This document shows positions 44,160-51,491 of a stretch of DNA of 64,000 nucleotides, in pieces. Made by a program: the position numbers and the translations under genes. Source of the DNA: Pseudomonas frederiksbergensis (lineage in GTDB: Bacteria; Pseudomonadota; Gammaproteobacteria; Pseudomonadales; Pseudomonadaceae); contig NZ_MOBM01000021.1 of the NCBI RefSeq assembly GCF_003732275.1, positions 148,399 through 212,398 on the forward strand. Direction: 5' to 3'. The notes beneath the pieces are model-generated. The model did no database searches. It saw nothing but the letters and a program-made list of their open reading frames with translations, and was not told the DNA's origin. Position 1 is the first letter of the stretch; each line of letters starts with the position of its first letter.

Positions 44160-44173
44160 ACTAACTGGTTAAT
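44160..44173. promoter_or_regulatory. Candidate TetR-family operator upstream of aroQ
   Basis: ACTAACTGGTTAAT, followed by AAGG, resembles the site upstream of quiC (ACTAACCGGGTAGT, 11 of 14 identical). It lies 64 bp before the aroQ ATG, in promoter position. Confidence 0.5.
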
Positions 44174-44230
44174 AAGGTCAATTGAAGAGGGCGTCAGGTC
44201 TGGATTATTTGTGCGGTGATCGGACAGATG

Positions 44231-44274
44231 CAAAAGATCGCAGCCTTCGGCAGCGCTTACAGGTGCGATCTTTT
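44231..44274. repeat. Degenerate, shortened REP pair
   Basis: CAAAAGATCGCAGCCTTCGG then CAGCGCTTACAGGTGCGATC: one arm of the GATCGCAGCC family is complete and the partner is cut to GTGCGATCTTTT. Confidence 0.75.
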
Positions 44275-45185
44275 CAGCGCGGCAGATGCTCAACCAGAAA
44301 ATCGATAAACGCTCTTAACCGCAACGGCACATGGCGGCTTTGCGGGTACAGCAGAGTGAAAGGGCGAGAGCGTCCGCCATAAGGCTTGAGCACCTCCACC
44401 AGCGAACCGTCCGCCAATTCGTTTTCGACGATGAAGCGATAGGTTTGAAACAGCCCTGCGCCGTGTTTCGCCAGCGTCACGCCGCCCAATACGTCATCGG
44501 AGCAGCAGTAGTTGCCCTCGGCAAGAATCTCCAGCGGCACACCGTTGTCGTTGAACAGCCAGGCAATCCGCCGGCCGCTGCTGGGCAGTTCGTACTGAAT
44601 GCATTCGTGCTGAGCCACGTCATCCAGGGTCTGCGGAGTGCCGGCACGCTTCAGGTAATCAGGGCTGGCAATCATCACCAGCTCGGCATCCTCCAACGGC
44701 CGTGCAATCAGCCCGGAGTCGGGAATGGCCCGCACGCGGATTGCCATGTCATAGCCTTCGCCGACGAAATCGATGTTGCGATTGCTGATGTGGGCCTCGA
44801 CTTTCACGGAGGGAAAGCGCGCCCGAAACGCAGGCAGCAAGGGCAGGATTCGATGATGGGCATAGGTCGTGGGAATGCTGATGCGCAACGTGCCGGAGGG
44901 TTCTTGCTGCTGCCCCATCACCTCGCGCTGGGCCTCGACCAGTTGCGCGAGAGCCTCACGACACTCTTCGAAATAACGCCGGCCACTGTCGGTCAGCTTG
45001 ACGCTACGAGTGGTGCGCGCAAAAAGCCGTACACCCAAACGTTCTTCCATCCGCGACACCGAGCGGCTGACGGCGGCCGGGGTTACGCCCGCTACAAGTG
45101 CTGCTGCGGTAAAGCTGCCGGCTTCGGCGGCCAGGCAAAACAGTTCGATGCTGCCCAGCTGAAGATCATCGAAATGTCGCTGCAT
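44274..45185 (-). CDS. LysR family transcriptional regulator
   Basis: 303 residues. A winged helix (IELFCLAAEAGSFTAAALVAGVTPAAVSRSVSRMEERLGVRLFARTTRSV) is followed by a LysR substrate-binding domain (SIPTTYAHHRILPLLPAFRAR; SNRNIDFVGEGYDMAIRV). The binding domain looks like the CrgA/YafC-like group. The target is unknown. It stands at the right edge of the quinate/shikimate genes, divergent from nothing closely placed. Confidence 0.9.
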   Translation of the reverse strand: MQRHFDDLQLGSIELFCLAAEAGSFTAAALVAGVTPAAVSRSVSRMEERLGVRLFARTTRSVKLTDSGRRYFEECREALAQLVEAQREVMGQQQEPSGTLRISIPTTYAHHRILPLLPAFRARFPSVKVEAHISNRNIDFVGEGYDMAIRVRAIPDSGLIARPLEDAELVMIASPDYLKRAGTPQTLDDVAQHECIQYELPSSGRRIAWLFNDNGVPLEILAEGNYCCSDDVLGGVTLAKHGAGLFQTYRFIVENELADGSLVEVLKPYGGRSRPFTLLYPQSRHVPLRLRAFIDFLVEHLPR

Positions 45186-45273
45186 GATTGATTACACCGG
45201 GAATCAAATGAAGTGTCTGAGTCTGTATTTATCAAATAAGAGCGCACAAATACAGGGCGTTTCAATCGCCCAC

Positions 45274-45297
45274 AAAAAAGCCGTCCAGTGGACGGCT
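45274..45297 (-). terminator. Rho-independent terminator of trmA
   Basis: The 8-bp perfect stem AGCCGTCC / GGACGGCT with a 3-nt loop is followed on the minus strand by TTTTTT. It lies 23 bp past the trmA stop. Confidence 0.88.
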
Positions 45298-45319
45298 GAT
45301 TTTTAGGTGGAGCCTGCGA

Positions 45320-46399
45320 TCAACGACGGGTCAACAACACCCCGGATTCCATGTGATGGGTCCACGGAAACTGGTCGAACATCGCGCATTGAGTAATGCG
45401 GTGGGTATCGTGCAGTTGGGCGATGTTGGCCGCGAGGGTTTCCGGGTTGCAGGAAATGTAGAGGATGTTGTCGAAGCGCCGGGTCAGTTCGCAAGTGTCC
45501 GGGTCCATGCCGGCGCGCGGCGGGTCGACGAACACGCTACCGAATTCGTAGCTCTTGAGGTCGATACCGTGCAGGCGGCGGAACGGGCGAACTTCGTTCA
45601 GGGCTTCGGTCAGTTCTTCGGCAGACAAACGCACCAGCGTGACGTTATCCACCGCGTTTTCACTCAGGTTGCTGAGCGCTGCATTGACCGAGGTCTTGCT
45701 GATTTCGGTGGCCAGCACTTTGCGCACGCGGGTCGCAAGCGGCAGGGTGAAGTTGCCGTTGCCGCAATACAGCTCCAGCAAATCGTCGGAACGATCGCCG
45801 AGGGCGTCATACGCCCAGTTGAGCATCTTCTGGTTCACCGTGCCGTTGGGTTGGGTGAACGCGCCTTCCGGCTGGCGATAGCTGAAGGTGCGGCCGCCAA
45901 CTTCGAGCTTCTCGACCACGTAATCGTGACCGATCACTTCGCGTTTGCCCTTCGAGCGACCGATGATGCTGACGTTCAGGTCGGCTGCCAGTTTCGACGC
46001 GGCCGTGTGCCAGTGCTCGTCCAGCGGGAGGTGATAGCACAGGGTGATCATCGCATCGCCAGCCAGGGTGGTGAGGAACTCTACCTGAAACAGCTTGTGG
46101 CTCAGCGCCGCACTCGCTTGCCACGCCGCCTTGAGCTGCGGCATCAATTGGTTGATGCGCCTGCTTGCGATCGGGAACTCTTCGATCAGGATCGGCGTGC
46201 GTTTGTCTTCCTGGGAAAACATCGCGTAGTGGCGCTCGCCGGCTTCGCGCCACAGGCGGAATTCGGCACGCAGGCGGAAGTTTTTCAGCGGCGAATCGAA
46301 TACTGCAGGTTCGGGCGCACCGAACGGGGCCAGTAGATCACGCAGGCGCGTGACCTTTTCTTCGAGCTGAACGGCGTAAGCCTGGGAATCAAAAGTCAT
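45320..46399 (-). CDS. trmA: tRNA (uracil(54)-C5)-methyltransferase
   Basis: 359 residues from the ATG at 46399. It is a SAM-dependent fold with ELYCGNGNFTLPLA (SAM site), VFVDPPRAGMDPDT, and the catalytic cysteine in ILYISCNPETLAANIA. The N-terminal FRLRAEFRLWREAG is typical of TrmA. It makes m5U54 in tRNA. The ATG overlaps the stop of the upstream permease gene (ATGA), so expression is coupled, an arrangement with no obvious biochemical logic. Confidence 0.96.
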   Translation of the reverse strand: MTFDSQAYAVQLEEKVTRLRDLLAPFGAPEPAVFDSPLKNFRLRAEFRLWREAGERHYAMFSQEDKRTPILIEEFPIASRRINQLMPQLKAAWQASAALSHKLFQVEFLTTLAGDAMITLCYHLPLDEHWHTAASKLAADLNVSIIGRSKGKREVIGHDYVVEKLEVGGRTFSYRQPEGAFTQPNGTVNQKMLNWAYDALGDRSDDLLELYCGNGNFTLPLATRVRKVLATEISKTSVNAALSNLSENAVDNVTLVRLSAEELTEALNEVRPFRRLHGIDLKSYEFGSVFVDPPRAGMDPDTCELTRRFDNILYISCNPETLAANIAQLHDTHRITQCAMFDQFPWTHHMESGVLLTRR

Positions 46400-47691
46400 G
46401 CGTTGAACCAACCCAACTTGATCACGAACAGAATCGACAGAATCACCAGCGCCGAATTCAACTCACGGCCGCGACCGGACAACAACTTGATGGCAGTCCA
46501 GGAGATGAAACCGAAGGCGATGCCGTTGGCGATGGAATAAGTGAATGGCATGGCCAGGGCGGTGACCACGACCGGTGCGGCGACGGTGATGTCATCCCAG
46601 TCTATTTCGGCCAGGCCGGATGTCATCAGTACGGCGACGAACAGCAATGCAGGCGCGGTGGCAAAGGCTGGAACGCTGGCCGCCAATGGCGAGAAGAATA
46701 GCGCCAGCAGGAACAGAATCGCGACCACGACGGCAGTCAGGCCGGTGCGACCACCGGCACTCACGCCGGCTGCGGATTCGATGTAGCTGGTGGTGGTCGA
46801 GGTGCCCAGCAAAGAACCGGCCATGGCCGCGGTGCTGTCGGCGATCAGGGCGCGGCCCATTTTCGGCATGTGGCCGTCCTTGCCCATCAGGCCGGCGCGC
46901 TTGGCGACGCCGATCAGCGTGCCGGAGTTGTCGAACAGGTCGACGAACAGGAACGCGAAGATCACGCTGACCAGACCGATGTCCAGTGCGCCTTTGATGT
47001 CCAGTTGCAGGAAGGTCGGTGCCAGCGACGGCGGCATCGACATCACGCCGCCGAACGGGGTGAAGCCCATCAGGATCGAAACGATGGTCACTGCCAGAAT
47101 ACCGATCAGGACTGCACCGCGTACTTTCAGGGCTTCGAGAGCAACGATCAGGGCGAAACCGAGGGTCGCGAGAATCGGCGCCGGTTGCTTCAAGTCGCCG
47201 AGGCCGACCATGGTCGCCGGGTTGCTGACCACGATGCCGGCGTTGTGCAGGGCGATCAGGGCCAGGAACAGGCCGATACCGGCGGCAATCGCCGAGCGTA
47301 GCGCCAGCGGGATGCTGTTGATGATCCATTCGCGGATGCGGAAGATCGACAGCAGGAAAAACATCACCGCCGAGATGAACACCGCGCCCAGCGCCACTTG
47401 CCAGGTGTGGCCCATGTGCAGGACCACGGTGTAAGTGAAGAAGGCGTTCAGGCCCATGCCCGGCGCGAGGGCGATCGGGTAGTTGGCGATCAGGCCCATG
47501 GTCGTCGAGCCGATGGCGGCTGCCAGACAGGTGGCGACAAACACCGCGCCCTTGTCCATGCCGGTCTCGCCGAGGATGCTCGGGTTGACGAACAGAATGT
47601 AGGCCATGGCCAAAAAGGTCGTGACGCCCGCCAGAATCTCGGTCTGCACGTTGGTGTTGTGTGCCTTGAGTTGAAACAGCCTTTCCAGCAT
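46396..47691 (-). CDS. NCS2 purine permease (AzgA type)
   Basis: 431 residues, twelve or more helices. EILAGVTTFLAMAYILFVNP at the start, ALAPGMGLNAFFTYTVV, and TTSYIESAAGVSAGGRTGLTAV are hallmarks of the AzgA-like branch of the NCS2 family, which imports adenine, guanine or hypoxanthine with protons. Its stop overlaps the trmA start. Confidence 0.93.
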   Translation of the reverse strand: MLERLFQLKAHNTNVQTEILAGVTTFLAMAYILFVNPSILGETGMDKGAVFVATCLAAAIGSTTMGLIANYPIALAPGMGLNAFFTYTVVLHMGHTWQVALGAVFISAVMFFLLSIFRIREWIINSIPLALRSAIAAGIGLFLALIALHNAGIVVSNPATMVGLGDLKQPAPILATLGFALIVALEALKVRGAVLIGILAVTIVSILMGFTPFGGVMSMPPSLAPTFLQLDIKGALDIGLVSVIFAFLFVDLFDNSGTLIGVAKRAGLMGKDGHMPKMGRALIADSTAAMAGSLLGTSTTTSYIESAAGVSAGGRTGLTAVVVAILFLLALFFSPLAASVPAFATAPALLFVAVLMTSGLAEIDWDDITVAAPVVVTALAMPFTYSIANGIAFGFISWTAIKLLSGRGRELNSALVILSILFVIKLGWFNA

Positions 47692-47916
47692 GTCTGCTCC
47701 CCGTGGCGCGCCCGGCGCCGTGAATGTATCGACCTCAACAGCAAAGCACAGACCGCTGCAGGCGCCTGGGTATTTCTGTGGGTCGGAAAAAGCCGCGCAT
47801 CATACCAGCAGCGTGGGGCTATGGCTGCTTATGGCTGCGATCGTCGTCGATGTTTTGCAAAAAAGGGAACTGCGCCATACTGCGCGCTGTTTTTTTGGGG
47901 GAGGGAGGGGGTAGCT

Positions 47917-48372
47917 ATGTATTGCATTAATAAGCGTGTGATGGCGGCATTTGGGTTGCTGCTCACCTGTTTCATCGGCGCGCAAACAGCCTCTGCGGCC
48001 ATGGCGCCACCGTTGAGCCAGGTAAAGGTGCTCAAGGTCGAATCGCCAGGCTGCGGCTTTGAAAATATCGCGGACGGCCAAGCGCAAACCCGTTGCGACC
48101 ACAAAGGGCCAAACATCAAGGTGTACGTGCTGGAAGTCGGCTACGGCCGTGCAGCCCATGTCGCACTGGACGGTTTCGAAGTGGACGGCTCTCGAACCCC
48201 TGTCTGTGCTTTTGATACCGGCAATCTGACCGAGTGCTCCGCCGGGAAAAAAACCGTCGGCTATCTGTATATCTTTAACCTGGCAGGCAAGCAGGACGGC
48301 ACCTTCACGTTCAGCAACACCTCGATCAACGCACCCGGCAATACGATGTCGACGCAGCTTTACATCAAGTAA
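47917..48372 (+). CDS. Small secreted protein (DUF4879-like)
   Basis: 151 residues from the ATG at 47917, which follows a long G-rich ribosome-binding tract (GGAGGGAGGGGG). A signal peptide ends TASAA near residue 28. The mature part has four cysteines (GCGF, TRCD, PVCAF, TECS), suggesting two disulphides, and a beta-rich pattern. I think it belongs to DUF4879 (YolA-like), but I am not certain. It is probably exported to the periplasm or outside; function unknown. Confidence 0.7.
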   Translation: MYCINKRVMAAFGLLLTCFIGAQTASAAMAPPLSQVKVLKVESPGCGFENIADGQAQTRCDHKGPNIKVYVLEVGYGRAAHVALDGFEVDGSRTPVCAFDTGNLTECSAGKKTVGYLYIFNLAGKQDGTFTFSNTSINAPGNTMSTQLYIK

Positions 48373-48439
48373 CGGCTGGGCTCGAACAAGGGTCAGGAAA
48401 GCTGACTACGCTTTAAGGATCATCCTGTGGATCGCGCCC

Positions 48440-48991
48440 ATGACCTTTAGAGCCCTGATTACCCTCGCCGAGGGCATCGACGACCTGCAAACCGTGACCC
48501 TGATCGATGTGCTGCGCCGCGCCAAGGTTGAAGTGGTGGTGGCCAGCATCGAGGCACGGCGCATGCTCACCTGCGCTCGCGGCACCCGCTTGACCGCCGA
48601 TGCGATGTTGGTGGATTTGCTTGCTCAACCCTTTGACTTGATCGTGCTGCCTGGCGGTGCCGTAGGGGCGCAGCATTTGGCGGCCCACCAACCCCTGCAA
48701 CAATTGATCAAGGACCAGTCCGCCGCCGGGCGCCAGTTCGCCGGTATTGCCGAATCTCCGGCGCTGGCGCTGCAAACCTTTGGCGTTTTGCGTCAGCGAC
48801 GCATGACTTGCCTGCCCACGGTCAGCAATCAACTGTCGGGCTGTAACTTCGTCGATCAACCAGTGGTGGTCGATGGCAACTGCATCACCGCCCAGGGTTC
48901 AGGCGCCGCGTTGGAGTTTGCCCTGACGCTGGTGGAGCAACTCTGCGGCAAAGCCACGCGGTCGACGGTGGCGGGGGAGTTGGTGGTTTAG
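48440..48991 (+). CDS. DJ-1/PfpI family protein lacking the nucleophile cysteine
   Basis: 183 residues with the DJ-1 fold pattern: ITLAEGIDDLQTVTLIDVLRRAKVEVVVAS, FDLIVLPGGAVGAQHL, AGIAESPALALQ and the end NCITAQGSGAALEFALTLVEQLCG. The conserved acidic residue (Glu11 in LAEG) is present. The nucleophile elbow, normally A-I-C-A, reads G-I-A-E, so the reactive cysteine is an alanine. Typical DJ-1 activities that need Cys are therefore unlikely. The gene follows the secreted-protein gene by 67 bp. Confidence 0.85.
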   Translation: MTFRALITLAEGIDDLQTVTLIDVLRRAKVEVVVASIEARRMLTCARGTRLTADAMLVDLLAQPFDLIVLPGGAVGAQHLAAHQPLQQLIKDQSAAGRQFAGIAESPALALQTFGVLRQRRMTCLPTVSNQLSGCNFVDQPVVVDGNCITAQGSGAALEFALTLVEQLCGKATRSTVAGELVV

Positions 48992-48997
48992 TGAATA

Positions 48998-49285
48998 TCA
49001 GGCGTGGATAGCAATCGGTTCGATGAAGGGTTGCTCACGCTGCTCCGCTTGCCAGAGATCGTAGTCGGTCTGAACCCCTAACCACATCCGGGCCTTACCG
49101 ATTCCAGCCCGCTCCAGACGTACCGCCAGGTCCGGACTGATGGGCGCATGGCCGTGCAGCACTCGCGAAAGATGCGGGCGGGCGAATCCAAGGTGCCTGG
49201 CCAGTTCGGTGACGCTGATACCAAGCTCGGGCAGTACATCCATCAAGAGTGTTTCGCCAGGGTGTGGCGGGTTGTGCATGGGCAT
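48998..49285 (-). CDS. higA: HigA-family antitoxin
   Basis: 95 residues from the ATG at 49285, with a full AGGAGG 7-12 bp upstream (ACAGGAGGCAGGACC). The start PMHNPPHPGETLLMDVLPEL and the helix-turn-helix VTELARHLGFARPHLSRVLHG are those of the HigA/VapI branch of XRE proteins. It neutralises the HigB RNase and represses its own operon. It lies 14 bp downstream of higB, in the toxin-first order normal for higBA. It is intact while the toxin gene is not. Confidence 0.93.
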   Translation of the reverse strand: MPMHNPPHPGETLLMDVLPELGISVTELARHLGFARPHLSRVLHGHAPISPDLAVRLERAGIGKARMWLGVQTDYDLWQAEQREQPFIEPIAIHA

Positions 49286-49299
49286 GGTCCTGCCTCCTG

Positions 49300-49578
49300 T
49301 CAGTGGTAATCCAGATAGTCGACCAGTTCGATATCCGAACCAATAAAACGAAAAATAACCCGCCAGTTCCCCGAGACGCTGAGTGACCAATATTCGATCA
49401 GATCACCCTTGAGCGGGTGTAATCGCCATCCCGGAAGGTCGAGGTCGTCGGGGGCCACTGCGCGATCCATGAACTGCAGCATGCGAGCCAGACGTTTCGC
49501 ATGATCTGCTCGAATCCCACGAGTCGAACCTGTTTCGTAGAAGCCACGAAGGCCTTTGTGCTAAAAGGATTTGATCAT
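49300..49578 (-). pseudogene. higB: HigB toxin gene interrupted by an in-frame stop
   Basis: Reading from the ATG at 49578 gives MIKSF, then TAG at 49561-49563, then HKGLRGFYETGSTRGIRADH and on to a normal C-terminus SGNWRVIFRF..VDYLDYH. Everything outside that codon fits the HigB/RelE-like mRNA interferase family at full length (92 residues). A lysine or arginine is expected at codon 6 and AAG to TAG is one base change. Internal initiation at the ATG at 49482 would lose the first 32 residues. I therefore call it a nonsense-disrupted toxin. A sequencing error or suppressed reading remains possible. Confidence 0.85.
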
Positions 49579-49583
49579 GCTCG

Positions 49584-49608
49584 AAGTGTAAGGCGATACA
49601 TTACACTT
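49584..49608. promoter_or_regulatory. Operator palindrome of higBA
   Basis: AAGTGTAA and TTACACTT, perfect 8-bp inverted repeats with a 9-bp spacer, end 5 bp before the higB ATG. This is the expected place for HigA autorepression. Confidence 0.65.
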
Positions 49609-49709
49609 GATGCACTATCCATGTATTGCACTTGGTCGGAGAATTTATGCTTTGTGCTGATTTCCAGTCTTATGGAAGCAGGTACGGGACCTCCGTATCC
49701 TGAGCTACG

Positions 49710-50948
49710 TCAGGCTCTTACCTCTTCCACCGGCACATGCATACGGTCGCGGTTGGCCAGGGTCGGGAACAGTTTGATCCAGGCCCCGGTCACCATCAGC
49801 GTGCCGACGCCGCCCATGACTACTGCCGGCACGGTGCCGAACCAGTGGGCCGTCAGGCCGGACTCGAACTCGCCGAGCTGATTCGAAGCGCCGATGAACA
49901 AGCCATTCACCGCGCTGACCCGACCGCGCATTTCGTCGGGGGTTTCCAGTTGCACGAATGAGGCGCGGATCACCATGCTGATCATGTCCGCGGCGCCCAA
50001 TACCACCAGCACGGCGAGAGAGAACCAGAACGAAGTCGACAGGCCGAAAGCGATGGTCGCCACGCCGAATACACCCACGGCCGTGAACATGACCCGCCCG
50101 ACGTTGCGCTCCACGGCAAATCGCGCCAGAAACAGCGACATCAGCAGCGCACCGACCGCAGGGGCCGAACGCAGCAGGCCCAGACCCCACGGGCCGGTCA
50201 GCAGAATATCTTTGGCGAACACCGGCAGCAGCGCGGTCGCGCCACCCAGCAGGACAGCAAACAGATCCAGGGAAATCGCCCCGAGAATATCCGGACGGCT
50301 GCGAATGAAGCGGATGCCCGCCAGCAGCGAGTCCAGGGTCGCCTTGCCCTTGTTCAGCGGCGTTTGCCGGGCTGGAAGGTTGAGCATCAGCGCACAGGCG
50401 ATGAGGTAGAGGATCACCGTCGGGCCATACACCCAGACGCTGCCGAAGGCGTAGAGCAAACCGCCCAGCGCCGGGGCGACGATGGTTGCTGATTGTTGCG
50501 CAGATTGCGCGGCGGCAACGGCACGGGGGAATAACGCGCTGGGCACGATGCTCGGCAGCAAGGCCTGGGTGGTCGGCATTTCGAAGGAGCGGGCGGCGCC
50601 GAGCAGGAACGCGAGGATGAAGATCATCTCTCGGGTGACATGATCGGTTGCGCTGCCGATGGCCAGTGACAAGGCGATCAGCGCTTGCAGGGACTGACAG
50701 ATCGCCGCGACCTTGCGCCGGTCATAGCGGTCCGCGACATGCCCGGTGTGCAACATGAACAACACTCGAGGGGCAAATTCCACCAGCCCCACCAGGCCCA
50801 GATCGAGCACATTGCCCGTCAGTTGATACAGATTCCAGCCAATGGCCACGGTCAACATCTGAAAACCGCTGGCGGTGAACACCCGAGCCAGCCAGAACGC
50901 GATAAACGGGCGGTGATGACGTAACAGCAGGGGCGCTTGGTTGGGCAT
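49710..50948 (-). CDS. MFS transporter (DHA3/enterobactin exporter-like)
   Basis: 412 residues, twelve helices. HHRPFIAFWLARVFTASGFQ at the start and FMLHTGHVADRYDRRKVAAI (loop 2-3 motif) place it in the MFS_3/DHA3 group that includes EntS. Such proteins export siderophores or drugs; no siderophore gene lies nearby, so the substrate is open. Confidence 0.87.
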   Translation of the reverse strand: MPNQAPLLLRHHRPFIAFWLARVFTASGFQMLTVAIGWNLYQLTGNVLDLGLVGLVEFAPRVLFMLHTGHVADRYDRRKVAAICQSLQALIALSLAIGSATDHVTREMIFILAFLLGAARSFEMPTTQALLPSIVPSALFPRAVAAAQSAQQSATIVAPALGGLLYAFGSVWVYGPTVILYLIACALMLNLPARQTPLNKGKATLDSLLAGIRFIRSRPDILGAISLDLFAVLLGGATALLPVFAKDILLTGPWGLGLLRSAPAVGALLMSLFLARFAVERNVGRVMFTAVGVFGVATIAFGLSTSFWFSLAVLVVLGAADMISMVIRASFVQLETPDEMRGRVSAVNGLFIGASNQLGEFESGLTAHWFGTVPAVVMGGVGTLMVTGAWIKLFPTLANRDRMHVPVEEVRA

Positions 50949-51064
50949 CTGAAGGCAGGTCTGGGCGAGGGGAAGGGCGAGATTATCACCAACCCGTAAC
51001 CAGAAGTTGCAAGGCTAGGACATTTAGTTAGCTAGACACCGATCTATGGAATATACGAAATCCC

Positions 51065-51198
51065 TGTGGCGTGGGGGCTTGCCCCCGTTGGGCTGCGAAG
51101 CGGCCCCAGACCTAGGCAACTCATTTCTGCCAAGTACACCGCAGTAACCGGATTTACGACTGCTGCGCAGCCGAACGGGGGCAAGCCCCCTCGCCACA
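51065..51198. repeat. REP pair (GTGGCG..GGGGGCTTGCCCCC variant)
   Basis: The compound two-half unit also seen at 4511 and 15338, here with GGGGGCTTGCCCCC in place of GGGAGCTTGCTCCC. The change is matched in both halves. Confidence 0.9.
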
Positions 51199-51315
51199 GT
51201 TAGTCCACCCATAAAAATGTATTGCAGCCCATGACCAAACCCATGAGGCAACCTGTCACGCGGCAAAAGACCACACCGTCCATCGGCAAAAATGCGACTA
51301 CTCTTTCAACGTTGC

Positions 51316-51329
51316 TTGATCCAGATCAA
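51316..51329. promoter_or_regulatory. Anr/FNR box upstream of cioA
   Basis: TTGATCCAGATCAA fits the Anr/FNR consensus TTGAT-N4-ATCAA exactly and lies 163 bp before the cioA ATG. Anr is known to repress cioAB in P. aeruginosa at low oxygen. Here either activation or repression is possible, as the transcription start is not known. Confidence 0.8.
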
Positions 51330-51491
51330 GACCCTTCGTGGAAATGATCCGGCGGCCAGATGGCCAGACTCCCTACGTTTGTGATGATGGTACAAAAAGA
51401 ACGAATTCGAATTCGCCACACTCCATATCCGTGGGGGCAGTGGGTGTAGGCCGCAAGCCTTCAGCCGGTATTACCTGACAGAGGAAGACTT

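Larger units (their letters stand above)
50949..51491. other. Intergenic region upstream of cioA
   Basis: 543 bp. It contains a REP pair (51065-51198), a perfect Anr/FNR box (51316-51329) and about 160 bp of probable promoter and leader before cioA. No gene is supported. Confidence 0.65.

Noticed and set aside
49300..49482. A 60-residue stand-alone gene in the higB position
   Set aside because: The residues before it, in frame and up to the TAG, match the HigB N-terminal half, so the short frame is the tail of a broken gene.
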